A stretch of 36,671 nucleotides of DNA from Desulfovibrionaceae bacterium (GTDB taxonomy: Bacteria; Desulfobacterota; Desulfovibrionia; Desulfovibrionales; Desulfovibrionaceae), in NCBI GenBank assembly GCA_031082225.1, contig JAVHLG010000037.1:1-36671 (forward strand), read 5' to 3'. Positions 24,612 through 32,596 of the stretch are shown here, piece after piece. The first letter of the stretch is position 1. Each line of letters starts with the position of its first letter. Both the position numbers and the translations under genes were made by a program. The notes beneath the pieces were generated by a model, which was given only the letters and a program-made list of their open reading frames with translations, was not told where the DNA came from and made no database searches.

Positions 24612-25586
24612 TCAACACCGTAAATCTTGGACAATAAAACATGTACTATCCGTCACACCAAATGTGTGTGTAATTTTTCTGGAAATTCTTTTAATTATCG
24701 CAACAACAGCCTTATACGTCAACATAAAATCTAAGTTTGACGCATACGAGCCATAGTATCTGAAATTAACAATTTGTTTGTCACTCGGAATAGCACGAAA
24801 TAACTTTTCATCAAATCCCAACTCTTTACTCCCTCCAGCTATTTTGAACAACTTCCGCAGATCATGTGTTTTTGGAAAGGCATGATCTCGCTGTAACAAA
24901 TATATCTTTAAGGTTTTTTCAATCGCAAGATGAATATCCCAATGCATAAAACAGGATGGACCAATTTGGTTTTTAACAAATTGCTCTACAGCATTATTTA
25001 AATGCTGAACAACACTTTGCCGCATTGCATAGTATTGTTCAGAAACTGCAGCAAGAGATAAATCAATATTTATATTCCGCAACATAACAACAATAGATTT
25101 AACTCGTTTAAGAATACTATTTCTTAGTTGTTGATCCATTGAATTAAAATTTGGAGGCGACACAATCATGTCAAGAATTCTTTCGCCATCTAAAACTGAT
25201 CTCGGACAATAAACTTCAAGATGCTTCTCTTGATTCTTTGATGCTTTGGTTACGGTCACCGGAACATTAACCAGATAAGGTGTTCCATAAATGAGAATCA
25301 CCCCTTTAATTGTTGATTTTTCTTTTTTAAAATTACCATACTTATCATCATACCAAATACGTACGTATTTCAATAAATCAGTAAACCAACGTTCGGCAAC
25401 AAAATTCTCTGTCATTCCACAATCTGGAACTACAATTTCATTTTTTACAAGTAAAAAAGCTACATCAAGAGGTCTATCTGAAATTTTTACATCAGAATGA
25501 GCAAGAAATCTATCTAGCCGTTCAAACCATTCATTTGCCACACATTGCCCATCAATTTCATTGTCAATGTCGTGCTCAGTGTTCAT
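24612..25586 (-). CDS. AT-rich gene with C-terminal HEPN-like domain
   Basis: A 324-residue protein encoded by DNA with far lower GC and different codon use than its neighbours, a sign of recent transfer. Residues 1-200 match nothing I recognise. Residues about 213-305 resemble a HEPN domain: WDIHLAIEKTLKIYLLQRDH, then AFPKTHDLRKLFKIAG, then VNFRYYGSYASN, and a last helix. HEPN proteins often act as RNases in defence or toxin-antitoxin systems, or as nucleotide-binding partners. The classic RxxxxH catalytic motif is not clearly present, so RNase activity is uncertain. No antitoxin or nucleotidyltransferase partner is adjacent. A hairpin sits over the start region. Confidence 0.7.
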   Translation of the reverse strand: MNTEHDIDNEIDGQCVANEWFERLDRFLAHSDVKISDRPLDVAFLLVKNEIVVPDCGMTENFVAERWFTDLLKYVRIWYDDKYGNFKKEKSTIKGVILIYGTPYLVNVPVTVTKASKNQEKHLEVYCPRSVLDGERILDMIVSPPNFNSMDQQLRNSILKRVKSIVVMLRNINIDLSLAAVSEQYYAMRQSVVQHLNNAVEQFVKNQIGPSCFMHWDIHLAIEKTLKIYLLQRDHAFPKTHDLRKLFKIAGGSKELGFDEKLFRAIPSDKQIVNFRYYGSYASNLDFMLTYKAVVAIIKRISRKITHTFGVTDSTCFIVQDLRC

Positions 25587-25587
25587 T

Positions 25588-25617
25588 CTAGCACCCGGGA
25601 TAATAAATTTATGCTAG
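25588..25617 (-). promoter_or_regulatory. Hairpin in the leader of the HEPN-like gene
   Basis: CTAGCA (25588-25593) and TGCTAG (25612-25617) form an inverted repeat ending one base before the ATG at 25586. No clear Shine-Dalgarno sequence is seen outside it, so folding could limit translation. It might also be an operator. Confidence 0.35.
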
Positions 25618-25647
25618 CAAAAAAATTCTTTACTCCTATTTATATAC

Positions 25648-26061
25648 TCAACTATACGTTTTATCCACCACCGTCTTCCCGATGGGCGCCATGGCCAGCA
25701 TGGCCAGCTTCAAGTGCTGAAACCCGAACGGTATCCCGATGATCGTCACGAAATTGAGCGCGGCGGCCAGGATATGGCCGATGGCCAGCCAGATGCCGGC
25801 CAGGACGAACCAGATGATGTTGCCCAGAAGGCCAAGCCCCCCGGTTCCCAGATCCTCACGCCCGGTGACCAGCTCCCGGTTGACCACCTCCTTGCCGAAG
25901 GGCCACAGGGACAACGTGCCGATGACGAAGCAGGACCGGCCCCAGGGGATGCCGATGATGGTCACGAACATGATGATGCCCGACAGATACCACCCCAAGG
26001 CCATCCAAAACCCGCCGAGTACAAGCCACAGGATGTTCAACAAAAAATTGACCGGGGCCAT
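25648..26061 (-). CDS. YccF domain membrane protein
   Basis: A 137-residue inner-membrane protein built from two similar YccF units: NILWLVLGGFWMALGWYL ending FVTIIGIPWG, and NIIWFVLAGIWLAIGHIL ending FVTIIGIPFG. The role of the YccF family is unknown. It starts 12 nt after the rhodanese-ferritin gene and probably shares its transcript. The 3' end marks the right edge of the AT-rich island. Confidence 0.9.
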   Translation of the reverse strand: MAPVNFLLNILWLVLGGFWMALGWYLSGIIMFVTIIGIPWGRSCFVIGTLSLWPFGKEVVNRELVTGREDLGTGGLGLLGNIIWFVLAGIWLAIGHILAAALNFVTIIGIPFGFQHLKLAMLAMAPIGKTVVDKTYS

Positions 26062-26073
26062 GCTTCCTCCAGA

Positions 26074-26940
26074 TTAGGGTTCGTATTTGTGCGACATCCG
26101 GTCCAGGTGCACGGACAGGGCCGCCAGATGTCCCTTTTCTTCGCGGGAAAGGCGCAACAGGGCCTGGCGGCTGTCCTCGGAGACCGCCGCCCGGGCGCAT
26201 CTGGCGTACAGATCCTGGGCCTGGGCCTCCACGGCCATGGCCAGTTCCAGGACGTCGCGCAGGTCTTCGGGGACGCCGCCGCGCCCGGAAAGATAGGCCA
26301 CGCCGGGAAGCCCTCCCTCCAGGGCCGCGCCGGTAGGGCTTTCGGACACGGCGGCATCAAGCCTCGCCGCATCCGGAACCGCCGCCCCGCTTTTGCGCCA
26401 CAGGGCCAGGACCATGGCCTTGTGTTTGTCCTCAAACCCGGCCAGCCTGCGAAACGTCTCGGCCAGTTCGGGATCGGCGGCCTTGTCGGCCTGGGCGTGG
26501 TAGAACGCGCCCAGGCGGACCTCCATGGCGTAGGCCACCTGGAAAATGGCCTCGGGTCCGGCGTCTGGCGGCAAAAAGACAATCCCCTGCTCCACTGGGC
26601 CGACGGCCCCGGCCCCGCGCCAGGCCAGCACCCCTCCGGCCATGTTCACCACCGGGGAAAACCCCTGACCGGCCAACATCGCCGCCGCAGCGGCGCTCCG
26701 GTGTCCGGAGCGGCAATAGGTCACCGTGGGCTTTTCCCGGTCCAGCTCGGAAAGGCGGTCGGACAGTTCCCCCAGGGGGGCAAGCCGCGCCCCGGGCAGA
26801 TGAAACTCCCGGTATTCCCAGTCCTGGCGCACATCCACCAGATTGACCGCCTCCGGAGGCGTTTTGGCCAGAAACCGGCGCACCTCGTCGGCGCTCTGGG
26901 TGACCACTCCGCCCGTCGCATCCGGCATGTCTTTTGCCAT
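26074..26940 (-). CDS. Rhodanese and ferritin-like (rubrerythrin-type) fusion protein
   Basis: Predicted cytosolic protein of 288 residues. The N-terminal rhodanese domain (about 12-110) has the persulfide Cys76 in TYCRSGHRSAAAA. The C-terminal ferritin-like domain (about 135-285) has diiron ligand motifs AMEVRLGAFYHAQ, FEDKHKAM, VEAQAQDLY and REEKGHLAAL. Such fusions are typical of anaerobes and may handle sulfane sulfur together with peroxide or iron; the reaction is unproven. ATG at 26940 is chosen because GGGGAC lies about 6 nt upstream and the rhodanese fold starts soon after. It lies 71 nt after the amidohydrolase gene. Confidence 0.88.
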   Translation of the reverse strand: MAKDMPDATGGVVTQSADEVRRFLAKTPPEAVNLVDVRQDWEYREFHLPGARLAPLGELSDRLSELDREKPTVTYCRSGHRSAAAAAMLAGQGFSPVVNMAGGVLAWRGAGAVGPVEQGIVFLPPDAGPEAIFQVAYAMEVRLGAFYHAQADKAADPELAETFRRLAGFEDKHKAMVLALWRKSGAAVPDAARLDAAVSESPTGAALEGGLPGVAYLSGRGGVPEDLRDVLELAMAVEAQAQDLYARCARAAVSEDSRQALLRLSREEKGHLAALSVHLDRMSHKYEP

Positions 26941-27011
26941 GAATCGTCCCCACCATGCGGTCTGGCCGCAGTTTTCGTCATAGGATGACATGCGCTCGGC
27001 GCGGTACGATG

Positions 27012-27830
27012 TCAAGACGCAGGCGGCGGCGCGTCGCCGCAGTCAAGGCCGATATCGGTCAGGGCGGCGGCCAAGGTGGCGGGGATCAGGCGCACAAGCG
27101 ATTCAAAGACCGGCCGATCCGCTGTGACGAACCGCTGGTTCACCTCCAGTTCGATGCCCAGATAGCCCGCCGGGAAACGCTTGCGAAGCGCCGTGACATG
27201 TCCGTCGGAGACGCCTTTGTAGGGCGCGTTGCGGCGCACCCGCAACTCCGGCCGGGCCGTGGCCAGGCGCGCCTTCCAGGCCGCGCACAGGGCCCGCTCA
27301 CCGTCCCGGCGGGGATCGTACAAAAGCCCCATGTCCATGGTCCGGGCCGCGCCGCGCCAGACCGGCACGAAACTGTGCGAGGCCAGATGGATGACGGTCT
27401 TCCCGGCCTTCAGAATATCGTTGACGGCCGCCAGAACCTCCCGGCGCATGGGCTGGTAGTGGGCGTCGAGAAGCGCCTGGCGCACGGACTGGGGCAGCCC
27501 CTTGGTATATTTTGAAAATTGCTTGGGGTGTCCGATGGAGCGATTCTGATCCACCACCAGCCGGGTCACGGTGCTGAAAAATAGCGGGGCATTGAACGCG
27601 GCGGCCAAGGCCCTGGCCATCTCCAGGGCCCCGGCGTCGTAGCCGCCGTGCCCGGCCAGATGATCGCCCTCGGTGCTGAACAGATGGGCCACTTCCAGGG
27701 GCACCCGGTTGCCGCCGTGCTCGCAGGTGACCACCACGGCCGCCGCATGACCACGCAACCCGTCGGGCAACCCGCCAGATGGCCTGCCGGGCGGCCCGGA
27801 GTCGGCCTGGACCGCGTGGGCGTCAGCCAT
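27012..27830 (-). CDS. N-formylglutamate amidohydrolase family protein
   Basis: Zinc-dependent amidohydrolase-like protein of 272 residues. Family motifs are TCEHGGNRVP (metal ligand), AGHGGYDAGALEMA, VTRLVVDQNRS and HLASHSFVPVW, then YLGIELEVNQRF. Classical members cleave N-formylglutamate in histidine breakdown, but no hut genes are here. The gene overlaps the end of the carboxylate-amine ligase by 8 nt and belongs to a cluster with two amide-bond-forming enzymes. Its substrate is therefore more likely a glutamyl or N-acyl product of that pathway (inference). ATG 27830 chosen; a TTG at 27833 precedes it. Confidence 0.88.
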   Translation of the reverse strand: MADAHAVQADSGPPGRPSGGLPDGLRGHAAAVVVTCEHGGNRVPLEVAHLFSTEGDHLAGHGGYDAGALEMARALAAAFNAPLFFSTVTRLVVDQNRSIGHPKQFSKYTKGLPQSVRQALLDAHYQPMRREVLAAVNDILKAGKTVIHLASHSFVPVWRGAARTMDMGLLYDPRRDGERALCAAWKARLATARPELRVRRNAPYKGVSDGHVTALRKRFPAGYLGIELEVNQRFVTADRPVFESLVRLIPATLAAALTDIGLDCGDAPPPAS

Positions 27831-29061
27831 CAAAGACCTCCCCGGCCTCCAGGCAGTCGGCCAGCCGCCGGTAGACGGCCACCAGATTCGGGCGCGAGAC
27901 GTCGCCGTGAAGGGCGGCCAGGATGCGCCGGGCCAGGCATCCCCGGGTCAGGATGGTCCCAAGGGGCGCGTCCCAGAGGGGGTCGCGCTCCATGTCCGGC
28001 CCCACGGCCTGCACCAGCGCCCGCCAGGCGTCGGCGGCCGTGATCCGGCCGGGCGGCAGCCCGAGCGCCGCCTGATAATCCGGGTCATCGACCACTGCCG
28101 CATCCGCGTCGTAGATGACCGAGCGCAGGATGTCCGCCAGTCGCGCCGTGTCCATGTCCCGATGCCGTCCGATGTCCCCGACGTGGCCCTGGGCCAGGGC
28201 CAGAAGTGCGCCACGGATCAACCCGGCCACAGCCACATCGGCGGCCGGGCATTCCTGGGTGTCCAGGACGCGGATCTCGATGGCCCCCCGGTCGAAACGG
28301 GCGATGGCCCCCCGGGCATTGAGGAATTCGTCGCACAAAAGGCCCTCCGGGTCCAGGGGGGTCATGTCCCGGTACATGCGCTGAAAGATGTCCCGGCGGT
28401 AGGACGTCTCGTCGAAAATCGGCTCGGGGACCACCAGACCGGCCACGGACGGAACCCGGGCGGAATTTTTCCCGTAAAACCCCATGCGGCTGTCGAGCAT
28501 GCCGGTGATGTGGCCGTCCAGGACCGGCGTGGAGGCGGTCAGGGCGGGCATCAGCGGCAGAAGCAGGCGCACGGCGGCGTGCAGGCGGCCAAACTCCCCG
28601 TCGCCGCAAAACGGCAGGTTGATGTGCATGCTCTGCAGGTTGGACCAGCCATGCCCCCGGCACCCGAAAATACGGTCGAAGGCCTCGTAGACCGGGCCGT
28701 ATTCATGGGGCCACAGCACCGTTTCCGTGCCCGGGTCCATGAAGGGATGCGCCCCCGTGGGCAAAAGGCTGGCCCCGTGCGGGGCCAGGATGGCGTTTAT
28801 GCGCCGGACGTGGTCCTGGAAGGCCGCCGCCGTTCCGGCCAGCCGCGGGACAGGCCCTGAGGTCTTCAGCTCGATGACGTGGGACACCAGTTCGTTGGAC
28901 CACGAGATGTCCTCGAATTCCACGTCCGAGACCGCTTCCCCGGCCGCGTCGCGCAGCACCAGATCGGCCCGGGGCAGCACCCGCAGGGTCGCCGCGTCCA
29001 CGATCATGTATTCGATCTCAAGTCCCGTGACCTGGAAAAGATGGAAGACGCGGGGACTCAC
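27823..29061 (-). CDS. GCS2-family glutamate-cysteine ligase-like carboxylate-amine ligase
   Basis: ATP-dependent ligase of the glutamine-synthetase fold that joins a glutamate-type carboxylate to an amine. The 412-residue protein opens with VTGLEIEYMIVD, the GCS2 metal/glutamate site. It then has SNELVSHVIELKTSGPVP, GAHPFMDP, NLQSMHINLPF and ARFDRGAIEIRVLDTQE. The start is GTG 29061, overlapping the stop of the RimK-like gene (GTGA); an upstream extension would only overlap that gene. It lies between a RimK-like ligase and an amidohydrolase. A glutathione role is unlikely from context; the amine partner is unknown. Confidence 0.88.
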   Translation of the reverse strand: MSPRVFHLFQVTGLEIEYMIVDAATLRVLPRADLVLRDAAGEAVSDVEFEDISWSNELVSHVIELKTSGPVPRLAGTAAAFQDHVRRINAILAPHGASLLPTGAHPFMDPGTETVLWPHEYGPVYEAFDRIFGCRGHGWSNLQSMHINLPFCGDGEFGRLHAAVRLLLPLMPALTASTPVLDGHITGMLDSRMGFYGKNSARVPSVAGLVVPEPIFDETSYRRDIFQRMYRDMTPLDPEGLLCDEFLNARGAIARFDRGAIEIRVLDTQECPAADVAVAGLIRGALLALAQGHVGDIGRHRDMDTARLADILRSVIYDADAAVVDDPDYQAALGLPPGRITAADAWRALVQAVGPDMERDPLWDAPLGTILTRGCLARRILAALHGDVSRPNLVAVYRRLADCLEAGEVFDG

Positions 29062-30527
29062 GGGACCATGCTCCCGGCCTTTCTGGCCTCGATGCGTTTC
29101 AAAAAGACCTCCATGATCTTCAGATACAGATCGTCCTGAAGCACCTCGTCCTCGTATCCGGCGTCGATGTTGGGATTGTCGTTGACCTCGATGACGTAGA
29201 CCTTCTTGCCGATCTGCTTGAGGTCCACGCCGTAGAGGCCGTCGCCGATGAGGTTGGCGGCCTTTAAGGCCATACGCACCACGGTTTTCGGGGCCTTGGT
29301 CACGGGCAGGGTCTCCACCTTGCCGTAGACCTCCCGGCCGGAGCCGTCCTTGCGAAGGATCTGCCAGTGCTTGGCGGCCATGTGGTACTTGCAGGCGAAA
29401 AGGGGCCGCCGGTCCAGGATGCCGATACGCCAATCGAAGGTTGACGGCACGTATTCCTGGGCGATGACCAGCTCGGACTTGGCCAAGAGCCGCTTGGCCT
29501 CCTTCATGAGCCGGTCCTTGTCCCGGGCCAGGACCACGCCCTGGGAGAAGGCGCTGTCGGGCTGCTTGAGCACGCAGGGCAGGGAAAATTCGGCCAGCAC
29601 CTGATCGATATTCTTACTGTGCAAAATCAAAGTCTTGGGAACGGGAACCCGGTAGCGGGTCATAAGCTCTGCCAGATAAACCTTGTTGGAGCAGCGCAGA
29701 ATGGATTCCGGATCGTCGATGACCACCAGCCCCTCGGCCAGGGCCTTGCGGGCGATGCGGTAGGTGTGGTGGTCCACGCTGGTGGTTTCGCGGATGAACA
29801 GGGCGTCGAATTCGGAGAGGCGGTTGGAGTCGTCGCGGGTGATCAGTTCCGTGCCAAGGCCCACGGTCTCGGCGGCCTTGACGAACTTTTTCAAGGCCTT
29901 TTGGTCGGACGGAGGGTGTTTTTCGGCCGGATCGTAGAGAATGGCCAGGTCGTAGCGGTTGACAGGCCGCTTGGGGATGACCAACTTCTTCCCGGCGAAG
30001 TACTCCGAGGCCATGGATTGGGCGAACTCCCGGTCCGCAGCCGGGATGTCCTTGACGCTTAAAGGCGAGATGTTTTGCAGGTTCCAACAGGCCGAACAGC
30101 CGAAATCGGCGCGCAGGAAAGGGGCCGGAAAGGACTTGAAGAGCCTGGAGGCCACGGGCTCGAACATCCTGTCCGGGGTCTTGCCGAAATAGATGTTCAC
30201 GCTGATCTTGCGCGGCTCCTGATCCACCAGTTGCCGACCGATGACCTCCTCCAGTTCGTCCGAAACCAGCCGGATGATGCCCTGGGACTTCATGTCCTGG
30301 ATGGTCACGATGCCCGGCACGGGCTTGTGTCCCCGGGCCTCGGCCAAAAGCGACACGTAGTAGCCGATGCTCTGGTAGCGGTAGGATTTGCACAGATTGA
30401 AGATCTTGACGCCCTTGAGCGCCGGAAAGGAGTCGTCGGCCAGATAGGACCGGGCGGCCACGGGCTCGACCCCCGAAAAAACCAGGGAGCACTCCTCGGG
30501 ATTTTCGATAACTACCAAAACGGACAC
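29058..30527 (-). CDS. RimK-like ATP-grasp ligase with N-terminal RLAN-type domain
   Basis: Predicted peptide/amide ligase of 489 residues. The N-terminal part (about 1-165; SVLVVIENPEECSLVF, then FNLCKSYRYQSIGYYVSLLA and FGCSACWNLQ) matches the RLAN domain found before some RimK-like enzymes. The ATP-grasp region (about 225-480) shows DALFIRETTSVDHHTYRIA, PCVLKQPDSAFSQGVV, IAQEYVPSTFDWRIGILD and the Mg-binding YVIEVNDNPNID. By family it activates a carboxylate as acyl-phosphate and couples an amine, often adding Glu or similar residues. It starts 3 nt after the C39-like gene and couples to the GCS2 gene by GTGA. The acceptor may be a small molecule or a protein tail. Confidence 0.9.
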   Translation of the reverse strand: MSVLVVIENPEECSLVFSGVEPVAARSYLADDSFPALKGVKIFNLCKSYRYQSIGYYVSLLAEARGHKPVPGIVTIQDMKSQGIIRLVSDELEEVIGRQLVDQEPRKISVNIYFGKTPDRMFEPVASRLFKSFPAPFLRADFGCSACWNLQNISPLSVKDIPAADREFAQSMASEYFAGKKLVIPKRPVNRYDLAILYDPAEKHPPSDQKALKKFVKAAETVGLGTELITRDDSNRLSEFDALFIRETTSVDHHTYRIARKALAEGLVVIDDPESILRCSNKVYLAELMTRYRVPVPKTLILHSKNIDQVLAEFSLPCVLKQPDSAFSQGVVLARDKDRLMKEAKRLLAKSELVIAQEYVPSTFDWRIGILDRRPLFACKYHMAAKHWQILRKDGSGREVYGKVETLPVTKAPKTVVRMALKAANLIGDGLYGVDLKQIGKKVYVIEVNDNPNIDAGYEDEVLQDDLYLKIMEVFLKRIEARKAGSMVP

Positions 30528-30530
30528 GTC

Positions 30531-31274
30531 TTATCTCCTGGATTTGCGTTTTTTGGCCTTCACCCGGCGCGGAAAGACCACCAGCATGTTGGCGTCGTAG
30601 GTCAAAATCCCCAGCATGATGGCGCAGATGAGCCGGTTAAGCGGCACGTCGTAGTGCTGGCCCTCGCTCATGGGGTTGGGAAGAAGCGGATCGGCGATGC
30701 GGGTGGTGCGGGCCTCGCGGTTATAGCCGCTGATGACCACGAAATGCCCGGACGGATCGCCGTGCACATCGTCGTACACGATCCTGCCGGTCTCGTCGTC
30801 GCGCTCCCGGGGGGTCCGGTACAGGTAGGTGGCCGAAAGCCCGGTCAGCACGGGCAGGCCCCGGGTGAGAAGCGAACGGATGAGCGAGGCCGTGAGATCC
30901 TCGAAGGCGATCTCCCCGCCGCGTCGCAGAAAGCGCAGGTAGGCCCTGGAGGCCAGCTTCAGCTTGGCATCGTCGCTGGCCTTCATGCGCTCGGTGAGGC
31001 GACTGCCCATGTCCGGCGCGCCGGGGCCGAACCAGGTGGGATCGAAGACCTGCAGGTTGAAGGTATAGAGTCTGGCCCCGTAGCCCCGGGCCAGGGCGTG
31101 GCTGCCCAGCAGCACCCCCAGCGTGCCGCCGCCCGCCAGGGTGGGGACTTCCCGGATGACCCGCTCCAGGGGGATGCGGTCTCCATAATAATGATAGACC
31201 GCGTGCAGGCAGGTGGGCCCGCAGGTGGTGTCGTCCGGTTGGGGGAGGATGTCGATGCCGAGTTTGGATTCCAT
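30531..31274 (-). CDS. C39-like (papain-fold) cysteine peptidase
   Basis: A 247-residue protein with a C39/papain-like catalytic set: oxyanion-hole Gln12 and nucleophile Cys18 in PQPDDTTCGPTCLHAVYHYY, His177 in SGHFVVISGYN, and Asp195 in IADPLLPN. No signal peptide or ABC transporter domain is present, so it likely acts in the cytoplasm. The C-terminus is very basic (RRVKAKKRKSRR). First gene of the amidoligase cluster, 3 nt before the RimK-like gene. It may trim or hydrolyse the ligase product, or transfer it to an amine; both are inference. ATG 31274 chosen because QPDDTTC should lie near the start; upstream codons are non-coding. Confidence 0.85.
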   Translation of the reverse strand: MESKLGIDILPQPDDTTCGPTCLHAVYHYYGDRIPLERVIREVPTLAGGGTLGVLLGSHALARGYGARLYTFNLQVFDPTWFGPGAPDMGSRLTERMKASDDAKLKLASRAYLRFLRRGGEIAFEDLTASLIRSLLTRGLPVLTGLSATYLYRTPRERDDETGRIVYDDVHGDPSGHFVVISGYNREARTTRIADPLLPNPMSEGQHYDVPLNRLICAIMLGILTYDANMLVVFPRRVKAKKRKSRR

Positions 31275-31370
31275 GGGGGGTGGCCTGGCGGGCTGTGCCG
31301 CCGGGACGGGTTGATCAGATACCCGAAGGCAGGGGAATGTCAAACGCCCAGGCAGAAAAAAACGCCAAAA

Positions 31371-31421
31371 GGGAAACTAATCTTTGACGTACCCCCTGTT
31401 GAAACATTATTGAAGTTTCCC
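31371..31421 (+). promoter_or_regulatory. Promoter region of glutamate synthase with flanking inverted repeat
   Basis: TTGACG (31384-31389) is a good -35 box; CATTAT (31405-31410) or TTATTG (31407-31412) could be the -10. The pair is enclosed by GGGAAACT (31371-31378) and AGTTTCCC (31414-31421), 8-bp arms that look like an operator or a large stem. It lies 45-95 nt before the amidotransferase ATG, in the 191-nt gap to the divergent peptidase gene. Confidence 0.45.
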
Positions 31422-31465
31422 CTCCACGCAATCGTGTCGGGAAATTCACATTTTTGGGGGAAACC

Positions 31466-32596
31466 ATGTGTCGTCTTTTCGCCCTCACCAGCCAGGCGCC
31501 GGTTTCGCCCATGCTGGCCGTCAATGCCTTAAACGTCATGAAGGAAGGGCATGACGGTTCCGGCGTGGGACTTTTCTTAAGCGGCCTGGGCGGCCCCTTC
31601 GGCCAGATGCCGGACTGCCCCATCCTTTCCGGGATATTTACCGAAAAGGGCCTGCGGCTTCTGGACGAATACGCCATGAGCAAGGGCTTTCTGGCCAAAC
31701 ACACCGTGGCCATCACGCCCAAAAACGACCCTCCGGCCGGAACCCCCCGGCGCGGAACCTATCTGGCCCGGGCCTACGAGCCCTCGGCCCAGTGGAAGGA
31801 TCTGCCAAAGGACAAGCGCGAGGCCGCCCTGGTCCAGGCCCGCCTGGATCTGCGCCACATGGGCGCGGACAACGAGGACGTGAAGGTCTTCAGCTTCTGG
31901 CCGGATACGGTGATGATCAAGGAGGTGGGCGACCCGGTGACCGTGGCCGAATACCTGGGACTCGACCGCGCGGAGTTTTTCGCCAAGCGCATCCTGGCCC
32001 AGGGACGGCAGAACACCAACTACGCCATCAACCTCTATGCCTGCCATCCCTTCTTCATCCAGGGCATAAGCACCATGACCAACGGGGAGAACACGGCCTT
32101 CGTGCCCATCCGGGAATACCTGTCCTCCCGGGGCGTCACCGGCTACGAGGGCTACCAGTCCGACTCCGAGGTCTTCACCCATATCCTGCACTTCACCCTG
32201 AACCGGCTGGGACTCGGGATCGAGGCCTACAAGCACGTCATCACCCCCCTGGCCGATAGGGAGTTGGAGAACCACCCCGACCGGGCGTTTCTTTCCAACA
32301 TCAAGAACGTGTGCCGCAAACTGACCATCGACGGACCCAACTGCGTCATCGGCTGCACCCCGGACGGGTCCATGTTCATGGTCCAGGACCGCAAAAAGCT
32401 TCGGCCCGGCGTGGTGGGCGGCCGTCCCGGCATCTTCGCCTTCTCGTCGGAGATCTGCGGCTTAAACGAGGCCATCCCCGAACGTGACCGGAGCAAGGAT
32501 TTCCAACCCATGTATCTCGATACGGCCATTGTCGGGCCGGATTGCCGTGAGGTGAAAATATGCCGTCAGAGCCAGTCATTACTCCGTCCACACTGA
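31466..32596 (+). CDS. Glutamate synthase, class II glutamine amidotransferase subunit
   Basis: Cytosolic subunit that hydrolyses glutamine and supplies ammonia to the synthase. The 376-residue protein begins MCRLFALTSQAPVSP, where Cys2 becomes the N-terminal nucleophile after Met removal, as in class II (Ntn) amidotransferases. It then has NVMKEGHDGSGVGLFL, NTNYAINLYACHPFF and ENTAFVPIREYL. In classical GltB this domain is fused to the synthase; here it is a separate gene, as in archaeal-type enzymes. ATG 31466 has GGGGGAAA just before it. The 3' end overlaps the next gene by 37 nt. Confidence 0.9.
   Translation: MCRLFALTSQAPVSPMLAVNALNVMKEGHDGSGVGLFLSGLGGPFGQMPDCPILSGIFTEKGLRLLDEYAMSKGFLAKHTVAITPKNDPPAGTPRRGTYLARAYEPSAQWKDLPKDKREAALVQARLDLRHMGADNEDVKVFSFWPDTVMIKEVGDPVTVAEYLGLDRAEFFAKRILAQGRQNTNYAINLYACHPFFIQGISTMTNGENTAFVPIREYLSSRGVTGYEGYQSDSEVFTHILHFTLNRLGLGIEAYKHVITPLADRELENHPDRAFLSNIKNVCRKLTIDGPNCVIGCTPDGSMFMVQDRKKLRPGVVGGRPGIFAFSSEICGLNEAIPERDRSKDFQPMYLDTAIVGPDCREVKICRQSQSLLRPH

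Noticed and set aside
29062-29433. N-terminal extension of the GCS2 ligase
   Set aside because: It lies entirely within the RimK-like gene in another frame; the GTG at 29061 with GTGA overlap is the better start.
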